Below are positions 22,129-34,537 of a stretch of DNA of 64,000 nucleotides, piece after piece (position 1 is the first letter of the stretch; every line of letters begins with the position of its first letter). Location of the stretch: positions 744,001-808,000 of the forward strand of contig JARVKI010000003.1 of NCBI GenBank assembly GCA_036674765.1. Direction: 5' to 3'. The notes below the pieces were generated by a model. It was not told the DNA's origin. It worked only from the letters and a program-made list of their open reading frames with translations, and made no database searches. The position numbers were made by a program, and so were the translations under genes. This DNA is from Seiridium cupressi (taxonomy: Eukaryota; Ascomycota; Sordariomycetes; Amphisphaeriales; Sporocadaceae).

Positions 22129-25100
22129 TCCCCAGTATATACAGTTTTTCTTGGTTTGGGTCGTTACAGAGCATCCAACCTAAAATGACAATTACTTGAT
22201 TAGTGATCTTACAGTAACGCAGAGAAAAGTCAAGATTACCACAGACCAACGGGCTATTACCTAGGCAGGAAGGCAATACCTATAGTAGAAGACAACCTCC
22301 CACAGTCGGCCCATCCGAGCCTTATCCATTAAGTACTATTTCATCCCAGTTTATTTCGGGGCATAACAGCGCAATTTCCATGGCGACTTGCATCGTTATG
22401 GTTACATTCTTACAACAAGTGCCCCAAGCAATCCGGATTCACGAGAAACCGTTTCGTCCCGGTTGTTGACTACGTTGTAGTGTATTCACACAACCAAGGA
22501 ATATATGGGAGGAAAACCTAAGTATATGGAGCATTGCTGGTGCGGTGCATCTTTCAGATTCGCATTACCATACTTGAAGGGGGAAACAAAAGTCTCAACG
22601 TATTTAACCCAGCTCATGTAACTTCTTCTATCGACAACAGTCGTACCACCACTCACATGAAAGAGACTTTTCAGACGTGCACTTGTTAGGCACTACACGT
22701 TCATCTCTTACCTATCTCTTCCGTACAGGCAAGATCGACGTACATATAAACATTAACCGATGCAACCATGGCAATTAGAGGTCACACGTGGAGTGTATCC
22801 ACATAGGATGGTATCTTACACCCTGGAACAAAGACCAATGCATGTGCAGCTACACACTGCAACGCATCTGTACCAGCTAGGACCCCGAAACCATGTCATA
22901 TGTCGGCTGAAAACAGTTGCTCCTGTTCCACAACGGGTCGACTATAGTCACCTTTATACACCAAATAGGCAACCCATTATATTCGCCTATACGCGGATGA
23001 AGCTGATGCAACATAACTCTGCGAGGATATGCTTACGCCCTGACCAAACAGCTATAAAACGAAGTCGGCTCGCCAAGCCACGTGGCCAAGGTAACGCCCG
23101 GACATGTTGCTTCGCACACGGCTTGGTCCGTAAGCATTGCGATTGTGCAGGATAGTCTCAACCAGGCAGGAGCTCACACGTAGCTCATGGTATTTCGGCT
23201 GCGACAGAAGAAGCAATGCAAACGAGTTTCGGATCACGGTAGCATTCCCGAGCTCGGGACCACAGGGCCTTATCTACACCCCATCACCGAGCTTCGCCTT
23301 ACTCGCCTACCTTGGCGAGAAGACCCGTTTAGGGCAGGTGTAGTCCTTCCTAGGAGAACGAAGCGTTTTTGCCCAGTATCTTATTTTGGTTTGTTTTGTT
23401 GGTCCCATTGTTAGGAACTGTGCACCTCTACGGAAGCTGTACCGAATGCTATCCCAAGTAATGCACCTAGGCTGGGACGTGGGGGTTCTAAATTGGGCGA
23501 AGTTCACAAGCTCAAGCGAAGACCATGAACCCTGCAGATACCGAGGATGCGATGCAACGGCAGCGACGAGCATGATGCGGACGCCGGTATCACTGAGAAA
23601 TTCACCTCTTGTGTAGCGGCTAAACTGCTTCTCCTCTTAGTCCATACTGCATCAGGTTGAAACAAGGCTACACCAGTCAAGGATGAACACCACTACAGCG
23701 TGCTACGAAAAGCTTGATAGAACCCGCATAATATGCTTAAAACAATGGTGAAGAATCCATAGGTGGACTACCATCGAAGGGTCAGCGGTTGGAAAGTCCA
23801 TCACATAGAATGGACGGTTCCCGAGTGTTGGTATCCTTGACCGCCACGGCTATTAAGCTTCAAGACTGGAAGAGGCGAGAAGCTGCGGTGTGATGGTAGA
23901 TGACATCTTGACGAAACACCCCCAGCCAGCATCCGCCTCACCAGCCATTCAGTGCTAGCGGCCTGTGACGGGCCGAGGTGCTTGTGACAGCGAGGTTGGG
24001 GGGTGCGCGCGGCAGAGACAAAAAAGAAACGCGATGCGGGCAGTGCGCTTCTGTCACACCGCCGGCACTGCACAGCACCACCAGTGGAGGGCTGGCTGAT
24101 GGATCACTGTGCGATGTTACTGCGCAAGTTGCCTGCCGGCAGGCCCAAAAATGCAAGACTCTGGCCTGCATCGTTGCCCTCTTTGGGACTGACTCTCCAC
24201 TCTGCAGCTCTCGAATTTTGAAGGACAGAAACAGTCAGGAGCGTCAACAGCAAAACAGCGCTAGAAGTTCGTCCGCTGAATCGCTAGCAGCGACGCTATA
24301 GGAGCAAGCTGGCAGGCCAAAATCTGGAGCTCATTTGTAAAACAGACTTACGAGACTTGGCAGATTCAGAAACAGACGTGGTCGCTTGGAATCCGAAATA
24401 AGTCATGATGATAGCTTATATGAGCTCAGGCGGTAGAGAGTTAACGACAACTAGCAGTCGTGAGGCTCAGGGCCGCGCTGGGTTCTCTAAGCCGGCCTCT
24501 CGTGAGCGTTGCCATTTTTGGTTAACGCCATAGAAGGTCCCCTCCATTGGAGCTGCTTCGCTGATGAGACCAATCTCAGAAACGCTGGCGCCGTGATAGT
24601 TTCAAGCGCCGGGCTTCCAAATCAAAGGAGTACCTGATCTCTTCGTTTCGAAATGTCCTTGTTTTTGACGGCGTGCAAATTGGCGCGGAAAGAAGCATAA
24701 TTGGAAGCATAGAACCGTGGGAAGAAAACTAGGATTCATGTCGAATCTGCGGTGGCCCGGGACATCTGGGCCCAAGTGAAGATCTCCGAAGAGTGTGTCT
24801 GAAAAGTGACAGGTCGAAAAACAAGATGGCGGCGTCCTGCCACAGGAGGTTTTATGTTTCACATGGAAGAAATGACGTGGTGGACTAATCGAGCCGCGCA
24901 GTTGAGTGTCATTGGATGATGCATTTGCTTTGCCAGCATTGTGACAACGCCCACTAAGGGCACTAGAGGCACCGGCTGAGCTTGAGTACATGTATGCGAC
25001 CACGATTTATTAGCTGGCCCATAGGCTACTCGATTGCTGAGCTGTATATATGATTCGTGCTATGCGTATATTCAGAGAATCACCTCCAAAGGCAATTTCG

Positions 25101-27813
25101 GCGCCACCACAGGCACGCGGACAGTGGGCCGCATTGTGATGAACGTGTCCCCTCGGTACCGGCAGCGGCGACTTATGATGATTCTCTCACGGAACAGCTT
25201 GCGGACAAGCTGTCTAAAAGCAGTGCTTTTGAGTCCCTTCACGAGCATGTTTTCTCCACAAAGCGCATGCAAGCGAATGTAGTCCAGTAGGATGTGCAGC
25301 AGACGTCCCGATTCCGTGCCTTACGAGGCCACTGCTTGCTTTTCTCGGCGTCATCACGAAGATCTCTTTGCATCGGCTGCCCACTCAAGTCAAGCATTGC
25401 AGGATGCAGCCTTGAAACGTGCCGGTGGGGATGCATCTGAATGGTAACACCCACTCCTAGATTCTGCAAGCTGTACATAGCCTCGCCGATGAAAATTATC
25501 GTGATCATCGTATTCGCTTGGTTGCGCGGCCCAAAAGGCACACCCGTGCGTGGTACAGGAGCAACACCCGACTGACTTGAACGCCTCAGCAACCGCGCAA
25601 GCTCGGATAGAGCGAGTTGCTCCTGGTGATTTGGGCACCCGAGACCCGTTGAGAAAGACAGTATGGCCCCTAGACTCGGGAGCCTTGACCCGGTGGCCAC
25701 GACTCCTGGCAATGAATAGGGCGAGAAGTGGGGGTTTTAAGGTGGGATAGTTGATCGTGGTGGAGAGCCTCGTACCAGCAGTCCATTTCGAACAGCGATT
25801 CCCCAGGTTTTCGGGTATGCGCTGTGCCTTGAGAACTTTGGTTTGATTCTGAGCGCCCGATGAAAATTCATGGTTGACGGGCACCGCTAACAGTATTGTC
25901 AAATCGGGACGCATCCGCGCCACTATTCGCACCGATTCCAGATAGCCGAAGTTCTCTACGATAGTGCCCATGCTGTACACCATATACTATGTCTAGCAGA
26001 CTACGTACATTCAACCAGGCCGGGCTGGGCTGTACGGGTACTCTTGTCGACAAATCTTCAATTTTTGTTTTGTTTTCACAACTATTATTTTTGTATATCC
26101 TCCCCTTTCTTCTCCTCTCCCTCGAAGCGATAATGGTGAGAGGAGGATGTACATTGCTTATTTAAGGATGTAGGGTTAGTTAGCGGCTATATCTTTCGAA
26201 AATTTCGAAGCATATCCCTAGCGCGTGGATAAATTGAACAAAAGCGTTGTGCATATGCAATTCGAGACAAAAGGGCTCCAGGCTCTTTCGAAACTTGAGG
26301 AGAACAGGAGTTTCGTCATTTCTAGGCAATAGATTACTTAGAATGGGCCACGATTAAATCTCCTCGGCCAGATACATCGATGACGTTTCATACTGTGTAT
26401 AGCAGGAAGAGTAACACTTATTTGTGGCGGAGGTGATGCAGTAACGCGAACCTCAAGGTGTCCGTATACAGTATCGTAGGCGAAAGGCGGAGCAGGGCAC
26501 CTGATCACTAGTTAGACGTGGAGTTGAAATACGGGAATATCTACCTCGACGGTACGTAGTATAATCGTGCCGTCGGTAGAGTATACGCCGCTGTCCAAAA
26601 GGGTACTGGACTAGGACTCTACATAATCGGAGTAAACTACATAAACTGCCTTGCCGCCTGAACCGGTCAACCACTGTACAGTATTCCCGCGTTCCTTTGC
26701 AGATGCGGACGCGCATCCCGTCCATCGTTGAGGCTCCGCAGACGCGCAAGGGTTGATATGGGAGCATTCTTCTAGTATATGTATCCATCGTCCCCGTCAC
26801 GGTTGAGGCGCAGACATTCAACGGCCAAGGTGGGCTTCTCGCAACACCAGGCACCATTGAGGTTAGAAGAGCCGGGAGGATGCGGAGCATCCCCAGTATG
26901 GGGCCGCAAGTCAACAAACTCGCCGACTCTTCGCGTCGTAGCCCGGGATCCTGATTGGCCTTCCGCAAATCGCGCTCCCGAAGTTCCAAAGAGGGCGTGC
27001 GAGAAGCAATTCCAAGGTTGATGGTCGCTACGAACCAAGGAGGAGGAGCTTCGGGCGTGGCGCATCTCACCTGCGGATCACTTCTTGAAATAGTGCTGAG
27101 AGCGTTGAGCTTTGGCGAATAGGAATTTCTAAAAATGGCCCACTAATCTGGGGACCCTCGAAGCTGCATATGCCCCTGGACGCGACTGCAGGGGAAACGG
27201 GGAGATCCAGCCCCGGCCCATTGTCGGCCAGGTTTAGAAGAAAGCCCACTGCATTCTGCACAGTGACACAACTGAGTATGTCCATGTATGTCGGAGACGG
27301 GCGAGACGGCGTCACAGTGCCAGCGTCGATTCGAAGAGGGGAATAAGCTTGCCATAAGCAAGGACCCCAGGTAACATCAGCCTTCCGGCCAGCGGAATGC
27401 ATCTTTCTGGCTAGGTGCAGGACTGTGTGGTCTTTTGTCTTTTTAACTGGGGTTAGTAGGAATCATCCGCCCTCCATGGGTCTTCTTCGCCTGTGGCACG
27501 GCTGCTCAAGAGATCACTTGCGTAGCTCGGAGTATTCCCGTAAAAAAAGATGTATCCGAAGCTACACGAATTCCTCGTGGCCACGAGCGTTGTGCCCTGC
27601 TGCCGAGGCATACATGCATTCGCAGGGACGTGGGTGGCTCTCTCCTCAGCACCCAAACCCCCACGACTTGAGGCTGGTTGCAGACGGTCGGGCTTCCAGC
27701 TACACCTTCCAGGTCCCAAATGTCATGTATTTGTCGTGCCTCACCACAAGACCGCTGCCGGTCTGGTGGTGTAAGCCCCAAGGAATGCCTGTCTTGCCGT
27801 CCTTGCGATCTAG

Positions 27814-27903
27814 CAGCTAGCTGCAGGTTCAACCTGCAGATGCGCGCATTTATTTGGGTCCGCTGCTTTGGTCCCTGGGTGGATCGTTCCGTGGAACGTT
27901 CCT
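27814..27903. repeat. Cluster of short palindromes
   Basis: Four palindromes fall within 90 bases. They are GCAGCTAGCTGC (27814-27825), the 19-base CTGCAGGTTCAACCTGCAG (27822-27840, perfect around one central base), ATGCGCGCAT (27841-27850) and GGAACGTTCC (27894-27903). CGTTCC-GT-GGAACG (27886-27899) overlaps the last as a hairpin. Such density is unusual in this window. Dyads like these often mark protein-binding sites or recombination ends, but no role is shown. Confidence 0.6.
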
Positions 27904-30900
27904 CCATTGCACCTCTTTACCAAAGGACGGGGGCTTCTCTTGGAGGAACTAACCAACTAACCTCCGTAGTGTCAAGGCAAGACGGATATGGTCATATAAC
28001 ACGCAACGGCAGCGACGGACCTTGTCGAGGACTTTCAGATCAACAGTTTCACATCTTAATGGGCCGAAAGTGTACAGTAGGTATCCTGGTCAAACCTCTT
28101 TTGTTAACGAACTACCATAGTATAGTCGCCCGAGCGTTGACCGACACCCATCGACTTTCATGGTTCTTGCATGCATCCATGGCCCTGAAAATACCGCGGG
28201 GACGGTTCAGTGTCATTCCATGAATTGCTTTGCATGCGTATCCACAAGAAAGAACAACGTCAGCGTTGTTTTATGAAAACAATTCGCTCAAGTTCCCAGA
28301 CTGATGCTGAGCATTTCCCTCCCCACCTTCTAGTTGACAACTCAAAAAGAAAACACAAATGCTAACAACGATGATTTGAAGACACTCGATTTCCGAGAGT
28401 CTGGACTGCCGTTGGCGGTGAGCTCAAATCGATATGCGAAGCTCACCTAATAATTCGGCACAGCAAGAGACCTATTTGACTATTGGACCAATAATTCCAC
28501 TAATGGGCCCACATGGAGGATATGCTTTAGGATTTCCGGTTCCTCTCGATTGGCCAATTAGTCTAGCTTCCATCGAAGGGGACGTGAGCATTTTCCCTGC
28601 ACAGTGCGATCGCGGGTCTCGACAATTCTTCCGACCAGGTATCCAAACCGGGACCGTTGCCTGCAAGTTCCTAGTCTCCCAGCAAACAACGGAACTGGGA
28701 GTGTCGAAATCGGCGGATTTTCTGTCGCCTGCAGCTGTCAAAGATAGAGTTCGTTCCACTCACGCTGCGACCCAGGAAAATTCTCTGGAGACACCCTTGC
28801 TGCCCAAGTTGAGTTCGTGTCGATCCCAAGTCGGCATATGGCGGCGGCCGGGCATACGGCAGCAAGATCTTCACAAGCAGACATCGTATCGAGCTGAGCT
28901 AGGGAAGAGTAGAGTTTCAGGCTATGGAGGAACACTGACTGACATCTCCTGCAAGGTGCCTCCAGTCTGGCCAGGCCATGTCGGCTCATTGAAGCGGAAG
29001 ATGCCAGCGTGAGCAAACCCCTAGCATTGGCTGATCCTGTGGGCTTGAACTTGCAGGAGAAGCTTGCGGCAGGGGCCTGGCTCCCCAATGCGAGCGAGAT
29101 TATTGTCCCAACTCGAAAACTAATAATGATTTCTCCCTCAGCACTGCGTGGCACGAGAAGAATAAACATGAGATGGTGCGCCGTGTGCTATGCACCATGC
29201 ACAAGCGAGAGGGTGACAGCTCCCAACTACCGGATCCCGCGAGATCCACCACCTCAGAGACCATTGCTCAATCGAAAATTGGAAATGCGACAGCGGCTTC
29301 TCATTAGCAAGGGATCGCTGTGTTTGCCATGCGGCTTGCACTGAATTCGAGAATGGTTCAACCCTGGAGGACGGGACTAGAGAGATGGCGCGATTGTATT
29401 ACCCCCTGTAGCCCTGCACATAGTAGCCCCTGGTCATCCACCCAAATCGACCCACAGGACGACGAAGCCATCAGCCATCCATTGCTCGGGGACCATCCCA
29501 CGAACCCGTCCATTTCGCTGCGGCACCATCGTCAGCTTTGGCAGATTGAGTCGACACTATTAGTGTTTTGATAAAGCTTCCTCCTTTCCACCTGACACTG
29601 GAGCTAGGATAGATATTTGATTGAATGATCTTCCGGACATTTTGGCCTTGGCAAGCTTCCAATCTCGTCCTCCTTTCAAAAGTCTCGACGTTTCTCGCTG
29701 CTCTCGTGCCGAAGCGTAGTCGACTTTAGTTTTGTGCTGGCACTCGTACCTGCATAGGTAAACCCAAAAATTATCGCGCCTTAATTCCGACACCTTGAAC
29801 TCGACATAGACGGACGCTGCGAACACGAGTGCTCGAATACTCCTGGAGAGTAGCTACAAAGTCGTGCGTGGGGACAGTGGTACATTCCGATTCGCACGTG
29901 CAAGAGCAGGGCTCCCAGACGTTTGGAGCAATAGGCAACTTACATAGGTAACTCAGCCATCCTTTGGCAACTGGGATCGTTCGGGCCCGAATATTGTCAC
30001 GCATTCAAGATACTGGACGACTACAAGTTCCATTCTTCGGGCTCGATATAGGGTTGATTGGTTCTCGGCAGCGAAATTCGGATAGCCTCGCTGTTGGAAA
30101 CTCGGGAAGCTGTGAACGAGCTGGCCAAGGTGCGTTTTCCGGCTTCTCTTCTCTCATCCATGTCCCGCTCAACGGGAATTGCAACAGCCGCGTTTGGCAT
30201 ATTCTCGGATTCCTGGGCAAGTGCCCAATAGGTAGTACTGTGGTTAGCAAGCCGGGTGTTGTCTCGCAGGTCCGGGGCTCATGCGCGTCCATGCTGCGCA
30301 AGGCCAGCCTATGCTGTGCAACCTGCCTTCACACGTTTTTCGCGAATCCCAGCTGGGTTCGGCAGTAGCTCGCTGGACCGGTCAATAACACGACTCATCC
30401 GTGTCCAGTCTTGCAAGCACTTTGAGGGCCATTTGGCGTGAAGAGCCCCCCTCCGATATGCTCGGGGTCCAGCACCATGCACGAAAGCAGGGTGTGACTG
30501 AGATTAGACGTCGGCTTCAGTGTGGAGGAGAGTAGCCCTCTAGATATTGTGATGGACGCTCATCAGCACGGGCAATTGTCGCTGAGCACGGATTCTCGGG
30601 GTCATGCGAAGCCAGGAACACGAGCCAATACTGACCCGACTGTGTAATTAGTTCACCCTGCAGTCGCCGCCGACACAAGATCCCACCCAGCTCGTGCAGT
30701 CTTCCAAGTATACCGGTGCTCTGCGGGAGTCTACATAATCGCTTATAAAACCCCCCGCTCTCCACAACGCAGCACTCGAGGGCCCGTAGTTCTGGAGCTG
30801 ATCCTCTCGCCAAAGGACAGCAACGGGATCTTGATCCTACAAAAAGGGCAAACGTATCCGGACCCTCCAGCGGACACCACCCCCACCAAGTGCCGCTGCA

Positions 30901-32002
30901 GTCGGCGCCCTGCGGATTGGGGCCCCATCTACATTGTTCATACACACTGGTGAGCCGCAACGAGCAGCGGACTTGCAGACTCGCAGACTCAGCATCTTCG
31001 CAGAAAGAAGCTGCGAACGAGTGTCCAAGTACGACGCGCGTCCAGAAAGCTGAAGGTGTCAATATTTAGCAGCAAGCAGAGCCGGCACCTGCAACCACGA
31101 ATCGGGAACATCTGGTTCCAAAGGCTGCATCCAATAGTCCGGCGGGCCGTCTCTCGACGCGGAGTATTCATCCACTGAGGACTGCTCTCTGCTCCGGCCG
31201 AGCTTCCCTCTTCAGCCGCCTCGCATACAACAATTGCTACAGCCACAGCCACGACACAGCAGTATATCGACTCAGACGACAGCCACGGCGAGCCGTTGGT
31301 TGGCCAAGCTGCCGTGCACGCAATAAGCTGACAGTTCCCAGCAGACCGTCACGGCACAGTTCAGCAATCTCGAGGCGCATCGGTCTTCCAGGCTCCCACA
31401 CCGGGTCTACCCTCGCTTCTTGATTAATCTGCCAGAAGCGAGACAAGCATCTGCATGACATTATTAACACATTGCCTCTTCCCTCTATTCACCCATTGAG
31501 CCGGGACGGCCTGCAGCACGCGAAGTCCAACAGGGGAGGGCAGATCGGAGCAACCAGCGCACCAATCTTCCACCAGGGGTGTCCCCCCACATACCCTGGT
31601 TCGTATACCCTTGCTCCCATATTGGGTCTGTACCCCCGACCCTCGCGCATCTTCGCATGAGGATTCATAGTGGCTCTACCAGGGTGTTTCCACATTATCC
31701 TCACGCCCAGGCCTCCATCGTTCGACGCCTCTCGAGATCCTCCCTGCAATCCCTTGCTTGAACTTAGACGGTTTTATAGAGGCGACGCATTCTGCCCCCC
31801 GCAAATTCCTTTTTCTGCCCTATTTTCAAACCCATCGGATGCGCTTGGAGTAAGAGCACACACTCTTGCGCGATTGAGCAACACGAAGTATATCCATTGA
31901 TGAGTGGGAGGGACGGTGAGCTCGAGCGGCCAAAAGCAATCATCAATACGACACGGGTATCCGTTTGACACTAGCCCCATCGTCAGACTAACACCACACA
32001 TC

Positions 32003-34537
32003 ATGTATTCGCCTCTTCCCATCTATTCGGCCCCCAAGAAGTCGAGGAGATGGAATCCTACCAAAGGCTCCGCCTCTTTAAAGCCGGCGCCTGAAACCTC
32101 GCCGCCGCCAACGGCTTCTTCTACAACTGCACCACCGCCAAAGTTGTTTCAAAGCTTCAGTGACTTGTTGGACCCGGCAGTGGATGGACCCCCCTCGCCG
32201 GAACGTCTTAGAGCACTCGCCAATCAGATGCGCCAGACCTCGGTAGCAGATAAACATCAGAGCCAACAGACAACCTCGTCGGGATCGTCCTCAGTTCTCT
32301 CAACCGTATCTGATAGGCCTTCGTGGGAGCATGGCGCAGAGAGTTTGACTTTGTCGAGGAAATCATCACAGCGCTCTGCCACAAGCAGCATGCCATCGCG
32401 CGAGCGACCAGAAAGCGTGCAGATTTTCGGGAAGACCATATTCAACCGCAGAGGCAAGGGACGAAGAGAGAGCAGCGACCTTGGCTCATCAAACAGTTCG
32501 CAACATTCTGCAGAAGGCCCCGGAGACGCGGCGGCCCCCGTCTCGAGGGAACAGCATTTCTTGAATTCCATGCTGGCACGGCGCAAGGGCTCTAGAGATG
32601 ACGAATCGTCGCAAAGAAAAGTCCAAATCTCGGGCCCTTACAACTTCCAACACCTGGCGCACACGGAGAAGGACAATGCGCCGCAACTCGATCGGTCTAG
32701 CCGCATGGAATTGGCACACGAATTCGCAGAGATACGCCGGGACCGAAGACCAACAAATGCTTCCCTGAGGGGTGTCCCCCCTACCGGTGCACGCTACTCA
32801 GAGTTTCCTCCTGAGACTTACTCGGCGCAGCAAGATCCGTCAGCAGGTTTGCATGTCTCACCATGTATACGTCCTGAACAGGCCGGTGCTCGGCAAGACC
32901 TGCCGCCTCCAGTACCAAAACGCTCAATAAAACGCACCCAGTCACAGGAACAGATCCGCGCTCCTCCCCCGCGTCCACCTAGATCCCCGACCGACCACAG
33001 CTTTGGGCCCCCTATGCCTCCGCCTCCACGTATATCCAGTCGAGGGTCGATGCGGCCTGAAGGTATGAGGAGCTTAGGCATACTCAACATGGACCGGCCC
33101 ACCACGGGATCCGGTATCAAGATGCCTCATCCTATAGTGTTTCCATACAAGTGGGAAGCACCATTGCAGAGTACAGCAACTCTCCACGGCGCTCCCGTTG
33201 AGCAGCAGCATGTTAGTCCGAACGATCAACGGTTTTCTCATGCCATCACCACCCCGGACAACGCAGCGTGGCCTTTGTCAACAGAGCTAGCGACGACGCC
33301 ACTGCCAGATGTCCCGGAAGAAGAAGAGAGTTATCGTTTCTCGCGATCCCGGATCAGCGTCACGAGTAACAGCTCCTCGCTTCGTGGCAGTGTGTCGGTT
33401 CCACTTCTACGTCAAATGTCGCAGTCTCAAGCTGCTACGACTGCAAGGCCTCCGAGTGGAGCGTCGGAAACGCTGGGACGATTTGACCTGCTTGCTGCTC
33501 AGCGGGCGCTGCGCGCCAACTGTGACGATGAAAGCATATACGACGAGCTTGCTCAAGGCAGTTGGGAAGATGACATTGATTATTGCTACGAGCACGCAGC
33601 TGAAGCCGACTGCGATTATGCTTGGGAACGTCCTTCAATGGACCTCATTCGTGAAGAGGAACCCGTCGACCCACTTGACACTACGGGAATGAGATACCCA
33701 AGCCACGGCTTTGGGTCATCGGGCTTACTCTCACCGCCCGGTCGTGATGATGTCCCGGCCCTCAGTCCCGTCAGCCAGATCTCCATTGGGACACAGAACG
33801 AGGCAAGGACACCGACCGTCGCAGTGGTACCTGTCACTTCGAACTTCTCACTCCCGAGACGAGACAGCTCGGCATTGTTACTGCGCAGTCACAACCGCAA
33901 TGTGTCTCATGCAGACAGCTTCAAGGAGGCTAACGGATTCGATCTCTCGCCGTCTTTATTGATTCCAAGCGATTACCACCAGCAGATGCTTCTCCATGAA
34001 AGGGGCGAGCTGCGTGAAGAGGATGAAGACCTGTTTGTTGCGCCGCTGTCGCCATCGGGGACACACTTCGCAAAGTCTTCCACGAGGATGCATGTCCGCT
34101 CAAGCGCGTCGACCACCGACTCCACGTTCTCCGATCGGTCCGGGTTCTCCAATCGGCACAAGTCGAATACATCGACGTCGACAATATTGACACGCTGGAC
34201 CTCCAACAGCACTACGACTGCCACTGTTGATGCTTGGCAACCGGACGAGAAAGAGCAACACGCTGTCAGCAACTTCGAGAAAACTATCATTAGCCCCCTG
34301 CCGGAACTCGATGAGGCCCGCTTCAGGCGGGACCTGAGCACCGAGAGACACGCTCGGACGCAATCCCACGCAAACGTTCTCGTCAAGTCCAACTCCGACA
34401 TGACCGTATCTGACCAGGTTAGGTCCGGTAACGAGAACTTGAAGACTCGCCGCCGAGCAAAGACTACAAGCCGGAGCCACAATCAGGCCCCAGTCACGCT
34501 AGGTCTCTTCCTGCCAACGACGGGTGGCCGTTTCTAA
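32003..34537 (+). CDS. Low-complexity protein of unknown function, SH3-ligand-like motif
   Basis: Single exon, 844 residues, beginning MYSPLPIYSAPKKSRRW. The frame is open upstream to about 31904, but there is no earlier ATG in it. I recognise no catalytic or membrane domain. Most of the chain is Ser/Thr/Pro/Arg-rich and probably disordered. A possible short helix reads SPERLRALANQMRQTS near 70-85. A proline-rich region at about 298-345 contains PPPVPKR and APPPRPPRSP, which fit SH3-ligand consensus patterns. Short acidic patches occur near 435 (PDVPEEEES) and 675 (REEDEDLF). The C-terminal third is rich in Ser/Thr with basic residues, plausible kinase substrate sites. It looks like a fungal scaffold or polarity-type protein, but this is only a compositional guess. 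Consistent codon use over 2.5 kb and the long frame argue that it is real. Confidence 0.75.
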   Translation: MYSPLPIYSAPKKSRRWNPTKGSASLKPAPETSPPPTASSTTAPPPKLFQSFSDLLDPAVDGPPSPERLRALANQMRQTSVADKHQSQQTTSSGSSSVLSTVSDRPSWEHGAESLTLSRKSSQRSATSSMPSRERPESVQIFGKTIFNRRGKGRRESSDLGSSNSSQHSAEGPGDAAAPVSREQHFLNSMLARRKGSRDDESSQRKVQISGPYNFQHLAHTEKDNAPQLDRSSRMELAHEFAEIRRDRRPTNASLRGVPPTGARYSEFPPETYSAQQDPSAGLHVSPCIRPEQAGARQDLPPPVPKRSIKRTQSQEQIRAPPPRPPRSPTDHSFGPPMPPPPRISSRGSMRPEGMRSLGILNMDRPTTGSGIKMPHPIVFPYKWEAPLQSTATLHGAPVEQQHVSPNDQRFSHAITTPDNAAWPLSTELATTPLPDVPEEEESYRFSRSRISVTSNSSSLRGSVSVPLLRQMSQSQAATTARPPSGASETLGRFDLLAAQRALRANCDDESIYDELAQGSWEDDIDYCYEHAAEADCDYAWERPSMDLIREEEPVDPLDTTGMRYPSHGFGSSGLLSPPGRDDVPALSPVSQISIGTQNEARTPTVAVVPVTSNFSLPRRDSSALLLRSHNRNVSHADSFKEANGFDLSPSLLIPSDYHQQMLLHERGELREEDEDLFVAPLSPSGTHFAKSSTRMHVRSSASTTDSTFSDRSGFSNRHKSNTSTSTILTRWTSNSTTTATVDAWQPDEKEQHAVSNFEKTIISPLPELDEARFRRDLSTERHARTQSHANVLVKSNSDMTVSDQVRSGNENLKTRRRAKTTSRSHNQAPVTLGLFLPTTGGRF

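Larger units (their letters stand above)
20865..32002. other. 11-kb gene desert
   Basis: No supportable gene. Many open frames of 60-205 codons exist, but they overlap on both strands, lack domains, and have Arg/Ser/Cys/Pro-rich compositions typical of non-coding translation. I saw no reverse transcriptase, integrase or transposase motif, no long terminal repeats and no RNA gene. Named structures inside are a hairpin (22091-22128), a 14-base palindrome (24131-24144), a palindrome cluster (27814-27903) and a TATAAAA with no following gene (30744-30750). The left end holds the AA9 3' untranslated region and the right end the leader of the 32.0-kb gene. Confidence 0.5.

Noticed and set aside
25390..25983. 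197-codon minus-strand open frame
   Set aside because: No recognisable motif, and a competing frame of similar length overlaps it. Composition is typical of non-coding translation.
26453..27070. 205-codon minus-strand open frame
   Set aside because: Arg/Ser/Pro/Cys-rich, no domain, overlapped by frames on both strands, and no splice context. It looks like a chance open frame in a GC-balanced desert.
28434..29012. 192-codon plus-strand open frame
   Set aside because: No domain or promoter support, and antisense frames of similar quality exist in the same place.
30517..31062. 181-codon minus-strand open frame, Cys- and Arg-rich
   Set aside because: Considered as a small Cys-rich secreted protein, but it has no signal peptide and no regular Cys spacing, and several shadows overlap.
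31904..32002. N-terminal extension of the 844-residue protein
   Set aside because: The extended frame begins at GTG, not ATG. The first ATG is at 32003, and the upstream residues look like leader sequence.
20865..32002. Search by eye for retrotransposon or DNA-transposon coding remnants
   Set aside because: No reverse transcriptase, integrase, RNase H or transposase motif was recognised in the frames. A heavily degraded element cannot be excluded without a repeat library.
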